Below, one piece after another: positions 16,668-26,686 of a stretch of DNA of 64,000 bases (within the stretch, counting starts at the first letter, position 1; each line of letters opens with the position of its first letter). The position numbers were made by a program, and so were the translations under genes. The stretch covers positions 1 to 64,000 of the forward strand of contig CAVSIA010000001.1 of assembly GCA_963727575.1 (NCBI GenBank), in the 5' to 3' direction. The stretch comes from JAHQVI01 sp963727575 (lineage in GTDB: Bacteria; Pseudomonadota; Alphaproteobacteria; Rhizobiales; Rhodomicrobiaceae). The notes beneath the pieces are model-generated. The model was not told the origin of the DNA. It did not search any database and saw only the letters and a program-made list of their open reading frames with translations.

Positions 16668-19233
16668 GTGTACAGGGATCTGCTCAGTCGAAGGCTCCAG
16701 CGTCGCTGGATCGTACCGGCCATTCTGGCGGCGCTTGCAGCACCGGCCGGAGCGGCCGACGGCCTGCGATCCCGGCCAAAAGGACGACGCCGTCGTCACG
16801 CTCTCCAGCCAGCCTCTGCAAGGTGAGTTCGTGTTCCGCGTTCCCTCGGGCGATCGCGGCGGTGCGACGGGTTTTGCGGTCGAGGGCGACTCGCACGGGC
16901 TGAGCATCGATCCGGGCGATGGTGTCATTACCGTCGCCGACGGACGGCGTCTCCCGGCGACCGAGCCCTATCGCCGCCTGGCGATCCGGCGGGCATCATC
17001 CTGTTTCATGCTCGGGCTCAACATCCGCGCGCGGGACATCGCCGCCTGGCTGAAACGGGGCGCGTTCGCGGTGGCCGATTTTCGCCGCGGCGAATATGCC
17101 GTCGACGGACGCCTTTACGTGCGCGAGGAGGATTTCCGCTCGGCCCTCGGCGGCACCTTCGAGCGCGCAACGGCGGCGACGGCGCTCGACGCCGGGCGCG
17201 GCCTGATCGAGTTTGCACCCCGCGCGCCGGCCATAACCGACCGGGGATTGCTGCTGCAGGACGCGCGGCGGCAATATCTGAGCGAGCCGGATCGGCCGCG
17301 CCGGCAAAGGCTCGAACTCACCGCCGGCACCTATACATTACAGATGTGGGGACGCGGGTCGGTCGGCATATCCGGCGCGCCCGCCTCCGCTGCGACCGAG
17401 CTGGAACCGGCAAAATTCACGGTCTTCGAACCCACGCACCTCACGGTAGAGCCGTCGACGCCCGACGGCGCGACACCGGCGGTGCGCCGGTTCCAACTCA
17501 CCAACGGGCCGACGCCCACCGCGTGGATGGCCTCGGAAGAGCGCGACGCCGATCTCTACGACCTCGATCTGGATCTACGGGATCGCAAATCGCTCGCGGT
17601 CGTCGTCGACATCGATATGCCTCCGCGCGGCGCGGCTTATCACCTGTCTCTTACGGACACGACCGACCGGAGCCGATTGATCGTTCGCATCGCCGAGGAT
17701 GGCGGCGCCTCGGTGGTTTCCATGGACGGCGCCGATCGGCGGTGGACCGTCCCGGCCGGACGCGTGGCCGAACGGCGCGGCTCGCGGCTGGCGCTTTCGC
17801 TGATGCCCGGCGTCAAGGATGCCAGCTTCCTCTCCATCAACGGCAAGGTGGCCGCTCGCATGAGCGTCGATGCCGGGGCGTTCCGCTCGCTGGCCCATCT
17901 GCGGCTGGGGCGGCAAACCGGCCTTGACGGCAATCCGGGGCACGGTCTGAACGCTTATGTCAAAAAGCTGGTCCTGCTCCCCGACGTTCCGATGGCACGC
18001 GCCGGCGCCATGCTCGGATCGCCGGAGGACTGGGCGCTGCCGGCGACGCATAAGCCGCTGGCCGCGCTGGTCCCGGTCGACCCGCTGATCCTGGATCTCG
18101 AAAAGCTCGCGCCGGATGCGGTCTTTCCGGCGATCGACCCAAGGACGGAGGAATTTTCGTCGCGGTTGACCTGGACACAGAGCTACCCGACCCCGTCGCG
18201 CAATGTCATCATCGTCGGCGCACGGACCAAGCTCCGATCGGTCCGCAACGTACTGGGGGCGCGGGGTAACGAAAACCTGGCGCACGGCCCGGCGCAGGAC
18301 AGTCAGCGCGTGGATACCGACACCATCCGCACGACCGGCACCGTCTGGGAGATCGGCGGCACGAAAACCACCCGTTCCGTCGTCCACAGCGCCAATTCGG
18401 TTCTCCGCGCCGGCATTTACCGCCGGATGAACCCGCGCCTTGGCTATCCCGCCGACTGGGCCTGGGCCACCCGGAACGACCCGCATCAATCCAGACTGGC
18501 ATGGAACGTCCGCGATCTCGTGCGCGACCCTTATGACTATTATGTCGACCTTCTGACCGTCGATGTGCAGGGCACCGTGGAAGGCTATCATGGCGACGCC
18601 GGGATGCAATGGCAGCCCTGGACCACGGATGGCGCCAAAAGCCCGATCGGCGGCATTCCACTGTATTGCGGGCATTACAATGTCGAATGGACCACATATT
18701 ACGCCGGCTTCTTTCTGCCCGTGCAATATGTCTCCAAAGACCGGCAGCTCAACGAAACCGCTCCGCTGCCCCGCTGGCTGCGCATCCACCGTGTGCATGG
18801 CCGGATGCTCGCCGAGTATCGGATTTACGAGCACCCCGAACTCAAGCCGGCAAACATCCTGGTCAGCCCGGGAAACGTGACCTCGGCCTTCTATCACCTC
18901 GATCTCAGCCGGGACAACAATTTCGGTTCGTTCCGCCCCTACCCCGTCGACCTCAAAGACTTCTACATCACACCCTTTCCCGGCCGGCCGCTGATCGATC
19001 ATATCCGGCCGCTGAACGGCAAGCCGATCCGCCAATACATCGATGTCGCCCGCCAGCGCCTGGTGGATGTCGACGGCATGGCGGACCGATCCGGAAACGT
19101 CCGGTTCCCCCCCGAGACCCGGATCGACGGCGAGATCAAAGCCGGCGCTCCCAGGACGCCATTCGCAGACGCGGCACAGGAGTACGGGCCGGGCCCCTGG
19201 TACTGGCCGCGGTTCGAGGGGATGGTCTATTGA
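16668..19233 (+). CDS. Large exported protein of unknown function in the polysaccharide locus (frameshift near the N-terminus)
   Basis: From a GTG at 16668 one frame gives a good signal peptide (RRWIVPAILAALAAPAGAAD). About 100 bases on, the body continues in another frame as KDDAVVTLSSQPLQGEFVFR. Without this shift the body ORF, from 16594, would have no export signal. The body, about 820 residues, has an N-terminal beta-rich part, then a region (IDMPPRGAAYHLSLTD ... HLRLGRQTGLDGNPGHGLNA) resembling LamG/concanavalin-like lectin folds. The C-terminal half is rich in Trp and Tyr (WTTYYAGFFLPVQYVS, GPGPWYWPRFEGMVY). I do not recognise the family. Its position with glycosyltransferases, Wzx and Wzy suggests a role in polymer binding or modification outside the cell. 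Confidence 0.6.
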
Positions 19234-19300
19234 TCCCGCGCGGCGGCCCGCCTCTCATTCGCACGTCAACTTTCATTGTTTGAACATTTGCAAAGTCACC

Positions 19301-20134
19301 ATGGAAAACTCCGTCAAACATTTCCTGCTCACACGGTTCAATGTCGCCTCGCCGGGCCGGGAGCAGGCCATTCGCCTGCGGCCGGGATGGCTGGACGAGC
19401 GGTTTGCGCTGTTTCAGGAGCTGTGCCTGCCGAGCGTCGCCGGACAGACGCGCCAGGACTTCGAATGGGTGGTGTTTTTCGATGAAGAAACGCCCGCCGA
19501 GTATAAGCGGAAGATCGAGGCGCTTCGCGCGGACTATCCGTTTACGCCGCAATTCACGCCGATGTTCGAGATGGACAGGATCGTACCCGAGCTGTTGCGA
19601 TCGGTCTCCGGCGCACGATGGCTGCTGACGACCCGCCTGGACAGCGACGATATTCTAGCAGCGGATCATATCGAGCGCCTCCGGGGCGCGCTCGCCGTGC
19701 CGCGCCAGCAGGTGGTTAACTTCCGGCACGGTGCGATCCTTTCCATCAAGGGCGAGCATCCCGGTCTTTACCGGACCGAGGACGACAGCAATCCGTTCGC
19801 CTCGCTGATGGAGCCGCTCGGGCGAAAGTCATGCACGATCTGGGCGGTCAAGCACGTCGATATCGAACGCATCGCCCCGGTTCTGCAGCTTGAGGGGGAA
19901 GCGGCGTGGCTTCAGGTCGTTCACGGCAGCAACGTATCCAACCGCGTCAAGGGGCGGCGGGTCAGCCTCAATTCGCTCGAGGCCACCTTCCCCTATCTGG
20001 CGACGATCGCCCCGGCATCGAGGGAAACCGAAAGCGAAATCGTATGGGAGAACGCCGTTGTGGCGCCATTGCGGCAGTCCAAGGAACTCATGCGAAAGAT
20101 GGCCAAGCCGATCTATCACTGGATGACGAGCTAG
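19301..20134 (+). CDS. Putative rhamnosyltransferase-like glycosyltransferase (PF11316 type)
   Basis: A 277-residue protein starting MENSVKHFLLTRFNVASPGR. The sequence WLDERFALFQELCLPSVAGQ followed by TRQDFEWVVFFDEETP is characteristic of the putative rhamnosyl-transferase family, and WLLTTRLDSDDILAADHIER holds the DSDD metal-binding motif. GSNVSNRVKG near the C-terminus is also family-like. The sugar donor is not provable: the family name comes from context in other genomes. It lies 67 bases after the large exported protein and reads into the acyltransferase, flippase and polymerase genes. Confidence 0.8.
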   Translation: MENSVKHFLLTRFNVASPGREQAIRLRPGWLDERFALFQELCLPSVAGQTRQDFEWVVFFDEETPAEYKRKIEALRADYPFTPQFTPMFEMDRIVPELLRSVSGARWLLTTRLDSDDILAADHIERLRGALAVPRQQVVNFRHGAILSIKGEHPGLYRTEDDSNPFASLMEPLGRKSCTIWAVKHVDIERIAPVLQLEGEAAWLQVVHGSNVSNRVKGRRVSLNSLEATFPYLATIAPASRETESEIVWENAVVAPLRQSKELMRKMAKPIYHWMTS

Positions 20135-20178
20135 CCGAACGCGTCTCCCCGCAACAGCATCATGGGCTCAACGACCAC

Positions 20179-20733
20179 ATGTTTTCCTTCATCGCAGAAG
20201 ACTTCCGCCAATACCGCCGCGCAATGATGCAGCAGGGATTTTGGGCGCTGGCCATCCATCGATATGGCGCATCGATCCGCCGGGTGAAGATCCGGCTCGC
20301 CTATATTCCGTTGCGTATCCTTCAACATGTGCTGATCAAAGCGTCGGAGATCGTGTTCGGCATCTATATCGGTCCGAACGCAAAGATCGGACGCCGCTTC
20401 ATCATCGAGCATTTCGGATCGATCATCGTCCACTCGGAAGCCGTCATCGGCGACGACGTCCGCATTCGGCATGAAGTCACGATCGGAAACCGCGACGCCT
20501 CGACGCCGACGGCGGTGCCCGTTATCGGCGACCGCGTCGATATCGGAGCCGGCGCAAAGATCCTGGGACCGATCCGGATCGGCAATGACGTCGTCATCGG
20601 CGCCAACGCCGTGGTGCTTCGTGACGTACCGGACGGCGCGCTCGCCGTCGGGGTTCCGGCCCGGATCGTGCTGAAGAAGGACCGACGCGACGCGCCCCCG
20701 CCCTTTCCGGACCAGCTTGAAAGGGCATGCTGA
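20179..20733 (+). CDS. Serine-acetyltransferase-like hexapeptide acyltransferase
   Basis: 184 residues from MFSFIAEDFRQYRRAMMQQG. A helical N-terminus resembles the CysE N-terminal domain in short form. Left-handed beta-helix repeats follow (IYIGPNAKIGRRFIIEHFGS, VIGDDVRIRHEVTIGN, RVDIGAGAKILGPIRIGNDV, VIGANAVVLRDVPDGA), ending in GVPARIVLKK. It probably transfers an acetyl group to a sugar or serine-like acceptor. In this setting O-acetylation of the polysaccharide is more likely than cysteine synthesis, which is inference. It overlaps the flippase gene by seven bases. Confidence 0.85.
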   Translation: MFSFIAEDFRQYRRAMMQQGFWALAIHRYGASIRRVKIRLAYIPLRILQHVLIKASEIVFGIYIGPNAKIGRRFIIEHFGSIIVHSEAVIGDDVRIRHEVTIGNRDASTPTAVPVIGDRVDIGAGAKILGPIRIGNDVVIGANAVVLRDVPDGALAVGVPARIVLKKDRRDAPPPFPDQLERAC

Positions 20734-21992
20734 TGGCGGTTGCCCTGCAGGAATTAGGTCGGCGGATGCCGGCATTCGATCGACCAGTCGTCAAGCGCCT
20801 CTGCGCGCTGACGGATCAGGCGCTTTTCTCGCTGGCCAATTTCGTGCTGACCATCGTCCTGATCCGGACCTACGACCAGATCACATTCGCCAGTTACGGC
20901 ATCGCCATGTTCTCCTGTTTGCTTGCCGCGGGCCTGTACAGAACCGCGATCGTCATCCCGGTCCTGCTGTGGCCCGATCAAGTCTTCCGCCGGCGGCTCT
21001 CTGCGATCTCCGCTCAGCATCTGGGAATTTTCTTCTGCTTTTCCGGCGCTATCTTCATAACCGATCTGATCATGCACCTGCAGAGCGCGTCCGCATTCTC
21101 GCGCATGGTGATCACGTCGTTTTTCGGCATAAGCGCGATTTACATATCGGTCGAAATGGACCGCGCAATCGCAATCCGACGCTTCGGTCCGGTCTATTCG
21201 TGCCTGATCTCGTTCATGACGTCGGCCTCGATGGTCGCCCTGGCATGCGCGGTCTTTACGTTTCATCTGCGCTATTCGATTGCAATGAGCCTGCTGTTCC
21301 TGATCGGCGCAACGAAAACGATCGGACTGAACGCGGTCTTCGAGCGCCGCGTCTGGCGCCACGCATTGCTGGTCTTGCGGTCGATGTTCTCCACCTCGAT
21401 CGGGTGGGGCGGCATCGGCAGTCTGGCATCGGCGATGTATATGACCGTGCCGCAGTGGATCCTTGGAATCGTGGCTGCACCGGTCCACATCGCCGGATTT
21501 ACGGCCGTCCGCACCCCGCTGCAGCCTGCGATGATCATTTTGCGTGGCTTCGATACCATCGATAAGATTGCGTTCGGCCGCGTCGATCAGACCGACCGCA
21601 TCGCCGTGGCCCGCCAATCGCGACGCACCGTCTCCCTTTACGTCGTCGTATCCGCAAGCTTCGTTCTGCTGGTGTCGCTGTTTGCCCAGCCGATCATCCG
21701 GCTGCTCCTCGGCCCCGAATATCTCGACTTCGTTCCGACCTTAAGGCTGACCGGCTTGGCGTTCTTTCTCTTGGCCACTGCCGCGCCGCTCGAGACCATC
21801 GTTTTCGGCCACCGCCGCCACCGCGAATATGCGCTGCATCAGCTCGCCGGCGCAGTGCTCTGTGCAATCGGGGTATACCCGCTCGTTCATTTCTTCAAAT
21901 CGGAAGGCGCCGTCCTTGCCGGGATTCTCGGATGGATCCCGCCCTATATCATGCTGGTTCGGTCGGCTCTGGCGCTCGGTCACAAGCCGTGA
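20727..21992 (+). CDS. Wzx-like polysaccharide flippase/membrane export protein
   Basis: 421 residues with about twelve hydrophobic helices (ALFSLANFVLTIVLIRTYDQ at the N-terminus, VVSASFVLLVSLFAQPIIRL and ALHQLAGAVLCAIGVYPLVH later). The IRTYDQITFASYGIAMF loop and the LLGPEYLDFVPTLRLTGLAF block before the last helices are typical of MOP-superfamily lipid-linked oligosaccharide flippases. It should move lipid-linked repeat units to the periplasm for the polymerase encoded next. ATGs at 20727 and 20733 are both possible; the first overlaps the acyltransferase stop, suggesting coupling. Confidence 0.8.
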   Translation: MLMAVALQELGRRMPAFDRPVVKRLCALTDQALFSLANFVLTIVLIRTYDQITFASYGIAMFSCLLAAGLYRTAIVIPVLLWPDQVFRRRLSAISAQHLGIFFCFSGAIFITDLIMHLQSASAFSRMVITSFFGISAIYISVEMDRAIAIRRFGPVYSCLISFMTSASMVALACAVFTFHLRYSIAMSLLFLIGATKTIGLNAVFERRVWRHALLVLRSMFSTSIGWGGIGSLASAMYMTVPQWILGIVAAPVHIAGFTAVRTPLQPAMIILRGFDTIDKIAFGRVDQTDRIAVARQSRRTVSLYVVVSASFVLLVSLFAQPIIRLLLGPEYLDFVPTLRLTGLAFFLLATAAPLETIVFGHRRHREYALHQLAGAVLCAIGVYPLVHFFKSEGAVLAGILGWIPPYIMLVRSALALGHKP

Positions 21993-22036
21993 CGTTGGCT
22001 TGCGCAACCGCAGATCGCACGCGGATGGTGGAGTAG

Positions 22037-23233
22037 ATGTCCTACGCCTATCTATTCACGATCGGCTATTTCTTCTTTATACTGAATTTCGAAGAGGTAT
22101 TCGCGGTCGATCAGGCGGTGGTCATCTCGAAAGCCTTTCTGCTGGCCTCCGCGTTTGCCGCCGTGCTCACCCGGAGACTTCGGTTCGGCGTCTTCCTGCT
22201 CTCCTGCACCGCGATTCTCATCCTGGTGGCATCGGCGCTCATGACGTCTTTTCCCGGCTTCAACTGGCTCGTTTGGATCCGGGCATCGAACCAGGTGATC
22301 GTGCCGCTGCTCCTGCTGAGCGTAACGCCCGCCCGCGGCGATCGTGACATCATGTTGCGGACGTCGGCGTTTTCGCCCCTGTTCTGCGTGGCTGTCGGCT
22401 GCGTATACCAGGTGACGGGGCTCGGCTCGGTGTTCGGCGTGGATTATGAGAATCATGTGCCGCGCCTGCAGGGGTCCCTCGAGCCTGCCTTTCTGGCCAG
22501 CATCACGTTGGTGGCAGCGCTTAGCGCGCTGGCGCTGACCCAGCATGTGAACAAGAACTACATGAAGCTGTTCTTCGTGAACTGCTTCATCCTGCTGCTG
22601 ACGGCCGCCCGCATGCCTCTGGCGCTGACGACGCTGATATGCGGCTATTACTTTGTCTTCGAACTGAAGGTTCAGCCGGTCAAGAAATGGCTTGTCGCCC
22701 TGATGAGCGGGCTTGGCGCCGCCATATTCCTGGTCACAGCGGGCCAGGCGATCATCCAGCGGTTTACCACCGCCGGCAGCAGCGGCCGGGATGTGCTTTG
22801 GCAATATTACCACCTGATCATCGAAAGATACTGGGATTTCGGCGTCGGATTTGGTCATTCGACGCTGCTGGTCCCGCACCAGATCTCAGCCAAGATCGGC
22901 GGCGTGGTGGCTGCGCATAACGAATATTTGCGGTTCGCGGCGGAGCTGGGCGTCATGCCCGCCGTCGCGATGCTCGTGGTGTTCCTCTGGATCGTGGTGC
23001 TGATCTGGTTCTCCTCGGGGCCGACCAATTTTCTCTTTCCGATCGCCGCGCTCGGCTTCCTGATCTTCTGCTACACCGACAACGCCGTTTCCTCGCCAAC
23101 CAACTATCCGCTCCTGATCATTGCGGCCTATGCGCTGGACCGCCGGAGCTCGCGCCGCCGCACACGCCGCCGGGCCGTTGCGATCGTGCACCGGCCTGAC
23201 GAACCGGCCGCATCTCCAGCGATACAGGGCTGA
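22037..23233 (+). CDS. Wzy/O-antigen ligase-like membrane protein
   Basis: 398 residues with ten or more hydrophobic helices and a GGTGGAG site before the ATG. The large periplasmic loop carries the Wzy_C pattern: AGSSGRDVLWQYYHLIIERY, then DFGVGFGHST and VVAAHNEYLRFAAELGVMPA. The Arg, His and Glu in these segments are the family's conserved ones. It either polymerises repeat units or ligates glycans to a carrier; the sequence cannot decide. The C-terminal 35 residues are Arg-rich and cytoplasmic. It ends the locus. Confidence 0.8.
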   Translation: MSYAYLFTIGYFFFILNFEEVFAVDQAVVISKAFLLASAFAAVLTRRLRFGVFLLSCTAILILVASALMTSFPGFNWLVWIRASNQVIVPLLLLSVTPARGDRDIMLRTSAFSPLFCVAVGCVYQVTGLGSVFGVDYENHVPRLQGSLEPAFLASITLVAALSALALTQHVNKNYMKLFFVNCFILLLTAARMPLALTTLICGYYFVFELKVQPVKKWLVALMSGLGAAIFLVTAGQAIIQRFTTAGSSGRDVLWQYYHLIIERYWDFGVGFGHSTLLVPHQISAKIGGVVAAHNEYLRFAAELGVMPAVAMLVVFLWIVVLIWFSSGPTNFLFPIAALGFLIFCYTDNAVSSPTNYPLLIIAAYALDRRSSRRRTRRRAVAIVHRPDEPAASPAIQG

Positions 23234-23500
23234 CGGGACGGGTCGACCATGGAGCGAACGCCGGCGCCGGAGCCCGCATCTCGACACCGCGCCGCCCGTT
23301 CGGCGCGACGGAACCGTGCGAAACGGTGCCGGCGGCAGTCAAATGCACCCCCCGTGTCCCCCGCCGATCGACACGCGGCCACAGGCAAATCGCCGAACCC
23401 GGAGCATTTTCCGGCAAATGGAGCCCGGTTCGCGTCTCAAAAATGGGCCAAAACAATGAGTTTGGGGGCCAAATCCGATTCAATCGGGACGGACAAGGCG

Positions 23501-23794
23501 CTAATCCCCGGTCGCCTTGCGATCGGAATGCCCCAGGTCGCGGTTCGGCGCGATGCGATCGCGCACTCGCTGCTTCAGCTCCTTCATCTCCGGAAAGCGC
23601 CCCTCCGCCTTGCGCGACCAGAGCACGTCCCCGCCGAGCCGCACCTCGAAGATCCCGCCCACGCCGGGCGCCAGCGTCACCCCGCCAAGCTCCTCCTCGA
23701 ACGTGACCAGCAGTTCCTGCGCCATCCAGGCCGCGCGAAGCAGCCACCGGCACTGACGGCAATATTCGATCTCGATATGCGGCAATCCGGCCAT
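23501..23794 (-). CDS. SelT/SelW/SelH-family thioredoxin-like protein
   Basis: About 97 residues from MAGLPHIEIEYCRQCRWLLR. The N-terminal CxxC (CRQC) after the first beta strand is the redox motif that replaces Sec-containing CxxU in eukaryotic selenoprotein W. LGGVTLAPGVGGIFEVRLGG and DVLWSRKAEGRFPEMKELKQ with RDR near the end match the family (G.FEV...G.lvwsrk..g.FPe.keLK). It is a cytoplasmic redox protein of unknown partner. Preceding in-frame codons to 23899 look non-coding. It is monocistronic. The 267 bases between it and the Wzy gene show nothing recognisable. Confidence 0.85.
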   Translation of the reverse strand: MAGLPHIEIEYCRQCRWLLRAAWMAQELLVTFEEELGGVTLAPGVGGIFEVRLGGDVLWSRKAEGRFPEMKELKQRVRDRIAPNRDLGHSDRKATGD

Positions 23795-24156
23795 GACATC
23801 CAGGAACGGCTTGAACCTCGGTCCGGCCTCGGCGCTGCCATGACCGGTTATCCATGCGCTCTCCACATCCTCGGCAGGATCGTGTTGGATTTCTTGCAAA
23901 CCCGTTGAAGCCGTGGGTGAGCCGCGCTAGTACTGAGGCCAAGCTATCGAGAATGGCGGCCCGGGGCAATCCGCGACAGCGCGTCCGCGCATTGCGCCTG
24001 GCTCATGGGACCTTCGGCCTTGCTTGACATCGTTCGATTTGGAGTGCTCGAAGCCGCGACATTCTCCCTCATGCCGATATTGCCCGGCGGCGCGTTTATA
24101 TCGCATTGCGCCGGTTGCATCACCGGCGTTGCTCAATCAGATTGGCGAATTGACCC
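23795..24156. other. Intergenic stretch without recognised gene
   Basis: These 362 bases separate the SelW-like gene and otsB, which diverge. I find no convincing ORF. A TTGACA at about 24026 on the plus strand is a candidate -35 for the ots operon, but no good -10 follows at 16-18 bases. Confidence 0.5.
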
Positions 24157-24915
24157 ATGTCTCTTCCTGACGTGACCGACCCTGAGCGCTATGCGTTCTT
24201 CTTCGATTTCGACGGCACGCTTGCCGACATCGCCGAGCACCCCGAACAGGTCGAGGTCTCCGACCAGACCCGCGACGTGCTTTCGCGGCTGCGCGAGACC
24301 TCCGTCGGCGCCATCGCGATCATCACCGGCCGCGACATTGCCAGCATCGACCACTTCCTCAAGCCGGTTACGCTTCCGGTCGCCGGCGTTCACGGGCTGA
24401 CCAGGCGCGATGTGAACGGTACCCTGCATCATCCCGACTTCGACATGACCGGGCTCGACACCATCGCCGCCCGGCTGCAGCCGCTCGTCGACCGCGAAAA
24501 AGGACTTCTGCTGGAGCCGAAGCACGGCGCGATCGCTTTTCACTACCGGCAGCGGCCGGAGCTGGAAGCGGTCTGCGTGCAGGCCATGGAAGAGGCTGCC
24601 GAAGCCGCCGGCTCGATCACCTTGCGCCGCGGCAAGATGGTGATCGAAGCGGTCGGCTATCCGAGCGACAAAGGCGCCGCTATCGACAGCTTCCTGCAGG
24701 AGCCGCCCTTCGCGGGCCGGGTGCCGATCTTTGCCGGCGACGATCTTACCGATGAAGACGGCTTCGAGCTGGTCAATGCGCGCGCCGGCATTTCCATCAA
24801 GGTCGGCCAGGGCGAAACCAAGGCGCAACACCGCGTTGCAGATCGCGAGGCGCTCCTGGCCTGGCTCAATTCCATTATTGATAATTCAGGACATAACGAT
24901 CGTGAGCACACTTAA
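24157..24915 (+). CDS. otsB: Trehalose-6-phosphate phosphatase
   Basis: 252 residues. HAD motif I is AFFFDFDGTLADIAEHPE, with the nucleophile and acid Asp pair. Motif II is AIIITGRD-like (IAIITGRDIAS), and the PVAGVHGL and KHGAIAFHYRQRPE cap segments are those of OtsB. Motif IV is PIFAGDDLTDEDGFELVNAR. It dephosphorylates trehalose-6-phosphate to trehalose in the cytoplasm. It is the first gene of a four-gene operon; its last 14 bases overlap the GTG start of the GH15 gene. Confidence 0.95.
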   Translation: MSLPDVTDPERYAFFFDFDGTLADIAEHPEQVEVSDQTRDVLSRLRETSVGAIAIITGRDIASIDHFLKPVTLPVAGVHGLTRRDVNGTLHHPDFDMTGLDTIAARLQPLVDREKGLLLEPKHGAIAFHYRQRPELEAVCVQAMEEAAEAAGSITLRRGKMVIEAVGYPSDKGAAIDSFLQEPPFAGRVPIFAGDDLTDEDGFELVNARAGISIKVGQGETKAQHRVADREALLAWLNSIIDNSGHNDREHT

Positions 24916-26686
24916 TCTCGGCATTATCGGAAATTGCTGCATTGCCGCCCTGGTCGACCAGAAGGCGAACGTCGTCTGGTGCTGTCTGCCGCGTTTCGAC
25001 AAGGACCCGGTCTTCCACTCCCTGCTCGGCACGCCCGAGGATGCGCCCGGCGAAGGCACGTTCGCGGTGGAAATGGACGATCTGGTCTCGACGGAGCAAA
25101 GCTACATCCCGAACACCGCCCTGCTCAAGACGACGCTGCACGGCCAGAGCGGATCGGTCCATGTCATCGATTTCGTGCCGCGATTCCATTGGCGCGACAG
25201 GACCTTCCGCCCGCAGATGCTGGTGCGGCGCATCCTGCCGGCCGGCGGCAGCCCGCGCATCCGCATCCGGGTCAAGCCGCGTTTCGACTACGGCAAGACC
25301 GAGCCCGCCGTCACCTTCGGCTCCAACCATATCCGCTTCTCCGGCCCCAATTTCGTCCTCCGGCTGACCACCGACGCTCCGATCGACTATCTGCTCGACG
25401 ATATCGCCTTCAACGTCGCCGAGCCGATCAACCTGATCCTCGGCCCCGACGAGACGCTCACCGACGGCCCGGGCGAGACGGCGGAGAACTTCCAGAAGCG
25501 CACCCAGCTCTACTGGAAAACCTGGGTGCATCGCCTGGCCTTGCCGCCGGAGTGGCAGGAGGCGGTGATCCGCGCCTCGATCACCTTGAAGATGTGCAGC
25601 TACGAGCCGACCGGCGCCATCGTCGCCGCGCTTACCACCAGCATCCCGGAGGCCGCCGAGACGGAGCGGAACTGGGACTATCGCTATTGCTGGATCAGGG
25701 ATGCGCTGTTCGTCGTGCGCGCGCTGAACAGCCTCGCCGCCGTCAAGACCATGGAGGATTATGTCCGCTGGATCATGAACATCGTCGCCACGGCGCGGGA
25801 CAACCATCTGCAGCCGGTCTACGGCGTCGGCCTGGAAAGTCAGCTCACGGAGCGGATCATCCCGCAGCTCGGCGGCTATCGCAATACCGGCCCGGTCCGC
25901 GTCGGCAATCAGGCCTATGAGCATTTCCAGCACGACACCTACGGCAATCTGGTGCTCGGCGCCTCGCAGGCGTTCTTCGACCAGCGCCTGCTCGCCCCGC
26001 CCGGCGCCGACGATTTTCGCAAGCTGGAATTCGCCGGCGAGCAATCCTTCGCGCTGTACAACCAGCCCGATGCCGGCATGTGGGAGCTGCGCCACCGCGC
26101 CCGCGTTCACACCTCGTCGAGCGTGATGTGCTGGGCCGCCTGCGACCGCCTCGCCAAGATCGCCGGCCATCTGGGCCTCGCAGAGCGGCATACCGTGTGG
26201 GAGGAGCGCGCCGCCCTGATCAAGAGCACCATCCTTGAGCAGGCATGGTCCGAGAAACGCCAATCTTTCGTCGAAAGTTTCGGCGGCGAGCATCTGGATG
26301 CCAGCGTGCTGCTGATGAGCGAGGTCGGCTTCATCGAGCCGACGGACACGCGCTTCGTGTCGACGCTCGATCAGATCGAAAAGACCCTCGGGCGGGGGCC
26401 GCACATGATGCGCTACGAAGCGCCGGACGATTTCGGTATGCCGAAAACCGCGTTCAATGTCTGCGCCTTCTGGCGCGTCGACGCGCTTTCGCGGGTGGGC
26501 CGGCGTGAGCGTGCGCGCGAGATTTTTGAAGCACTTCTGGAAACGCGCAACCATCTTGGTCTAATGTCGGAGGACACCGAGCCCGCGACGGGAGAGTCGT
26601 GGGGCAATTTCCCGCAAACATATTCGATGGTCGGGATCATCAACGGGGCGGTCCGACTGTCGCGCCCTTGGGAAGGGGTGGTATGA
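24902..26686 (+). CDS. Glycoside hydrolase family 15 protein (glucoamylase/trehalase type)
   Basis: 594 residues from a GTG (MSTLNLGIIGNCCIAALVDQ). An N-terminal beta-sandwich (to about 250) has the family's NVVWCCLPRFDKDPVFHSLL. The (alpha/alpha)6 barrel has the catalytic segments RNWDYRYCWIRDA, with the general acid region following, and MSEDTEPATGESWGNFPQTY with the second catalytic Glu. No signal peptide is present, so it is cytoplasmic. GH15 includes glucoamylases and bacterial/mycobacterial trehalases. Its position between otsB and otsA, with glucokinase following, makes trehalose a serious candidate substrate, but this is inference. The start overlaps otsB and the end overlaps otsA (ATGA). 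Confidence 0.9.
   Translation: MSTLNLGIIGNCCIAALVDQKANVVWCCLPRFDKDPVFHSLLGTPEDAPGEGTFAVEMDDLVSTEQSYIPNTALLKTTLHGQSGSVHVIDFVPRFHWRDRTFRPQMLVRRILPAGGSPRIRIRVKPRFDYGKTEPAVTFGSNHIRFSGPNFVLRLTTDAPIDYLLDDIAFNVAEPINLILGPDETLTDGPGETAENFQKRTQLYWKTWVHRLALPPEWQEAVIRASITLKMCSYEPTGAIVAALTTSIPEAAETERNWDYRYCWIRDALFVVRALNSLAAVKTMEDYVRWIMNIVATARDNHLQPVYGVGLESQLTERIIPQLGGYRNTGPVRVGNQAYEHFQHDTYGNLVLGASQAFFDQRLLAPPGADDFRKLEFAGEQSFALYNQPDAGMWELRHRARVHTSSSVMCWAACDRLAKIAGHLGLAERHTVWEERAALIKSTILEQAWSEKRQSFVESFGGEHLDASVLLMSEVGFIEPTDTRFVSTLDQIEKTLGRGPHMMRYEAPDDFGMPKTAFNVCAFWRVDALSRVGRRERAREIFEALLETRNHLGLMSEDTEPATGESWGNFPQTYSMVGIINGAVRLSRPWEGVV

Noticed and set aside
24875..26554. 559-codon antisense frame over the GH15 gene
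   Set aside because: Shadow of a high-GC gene; no conserved motif, while GH15 signatures are strong on the plus strand.
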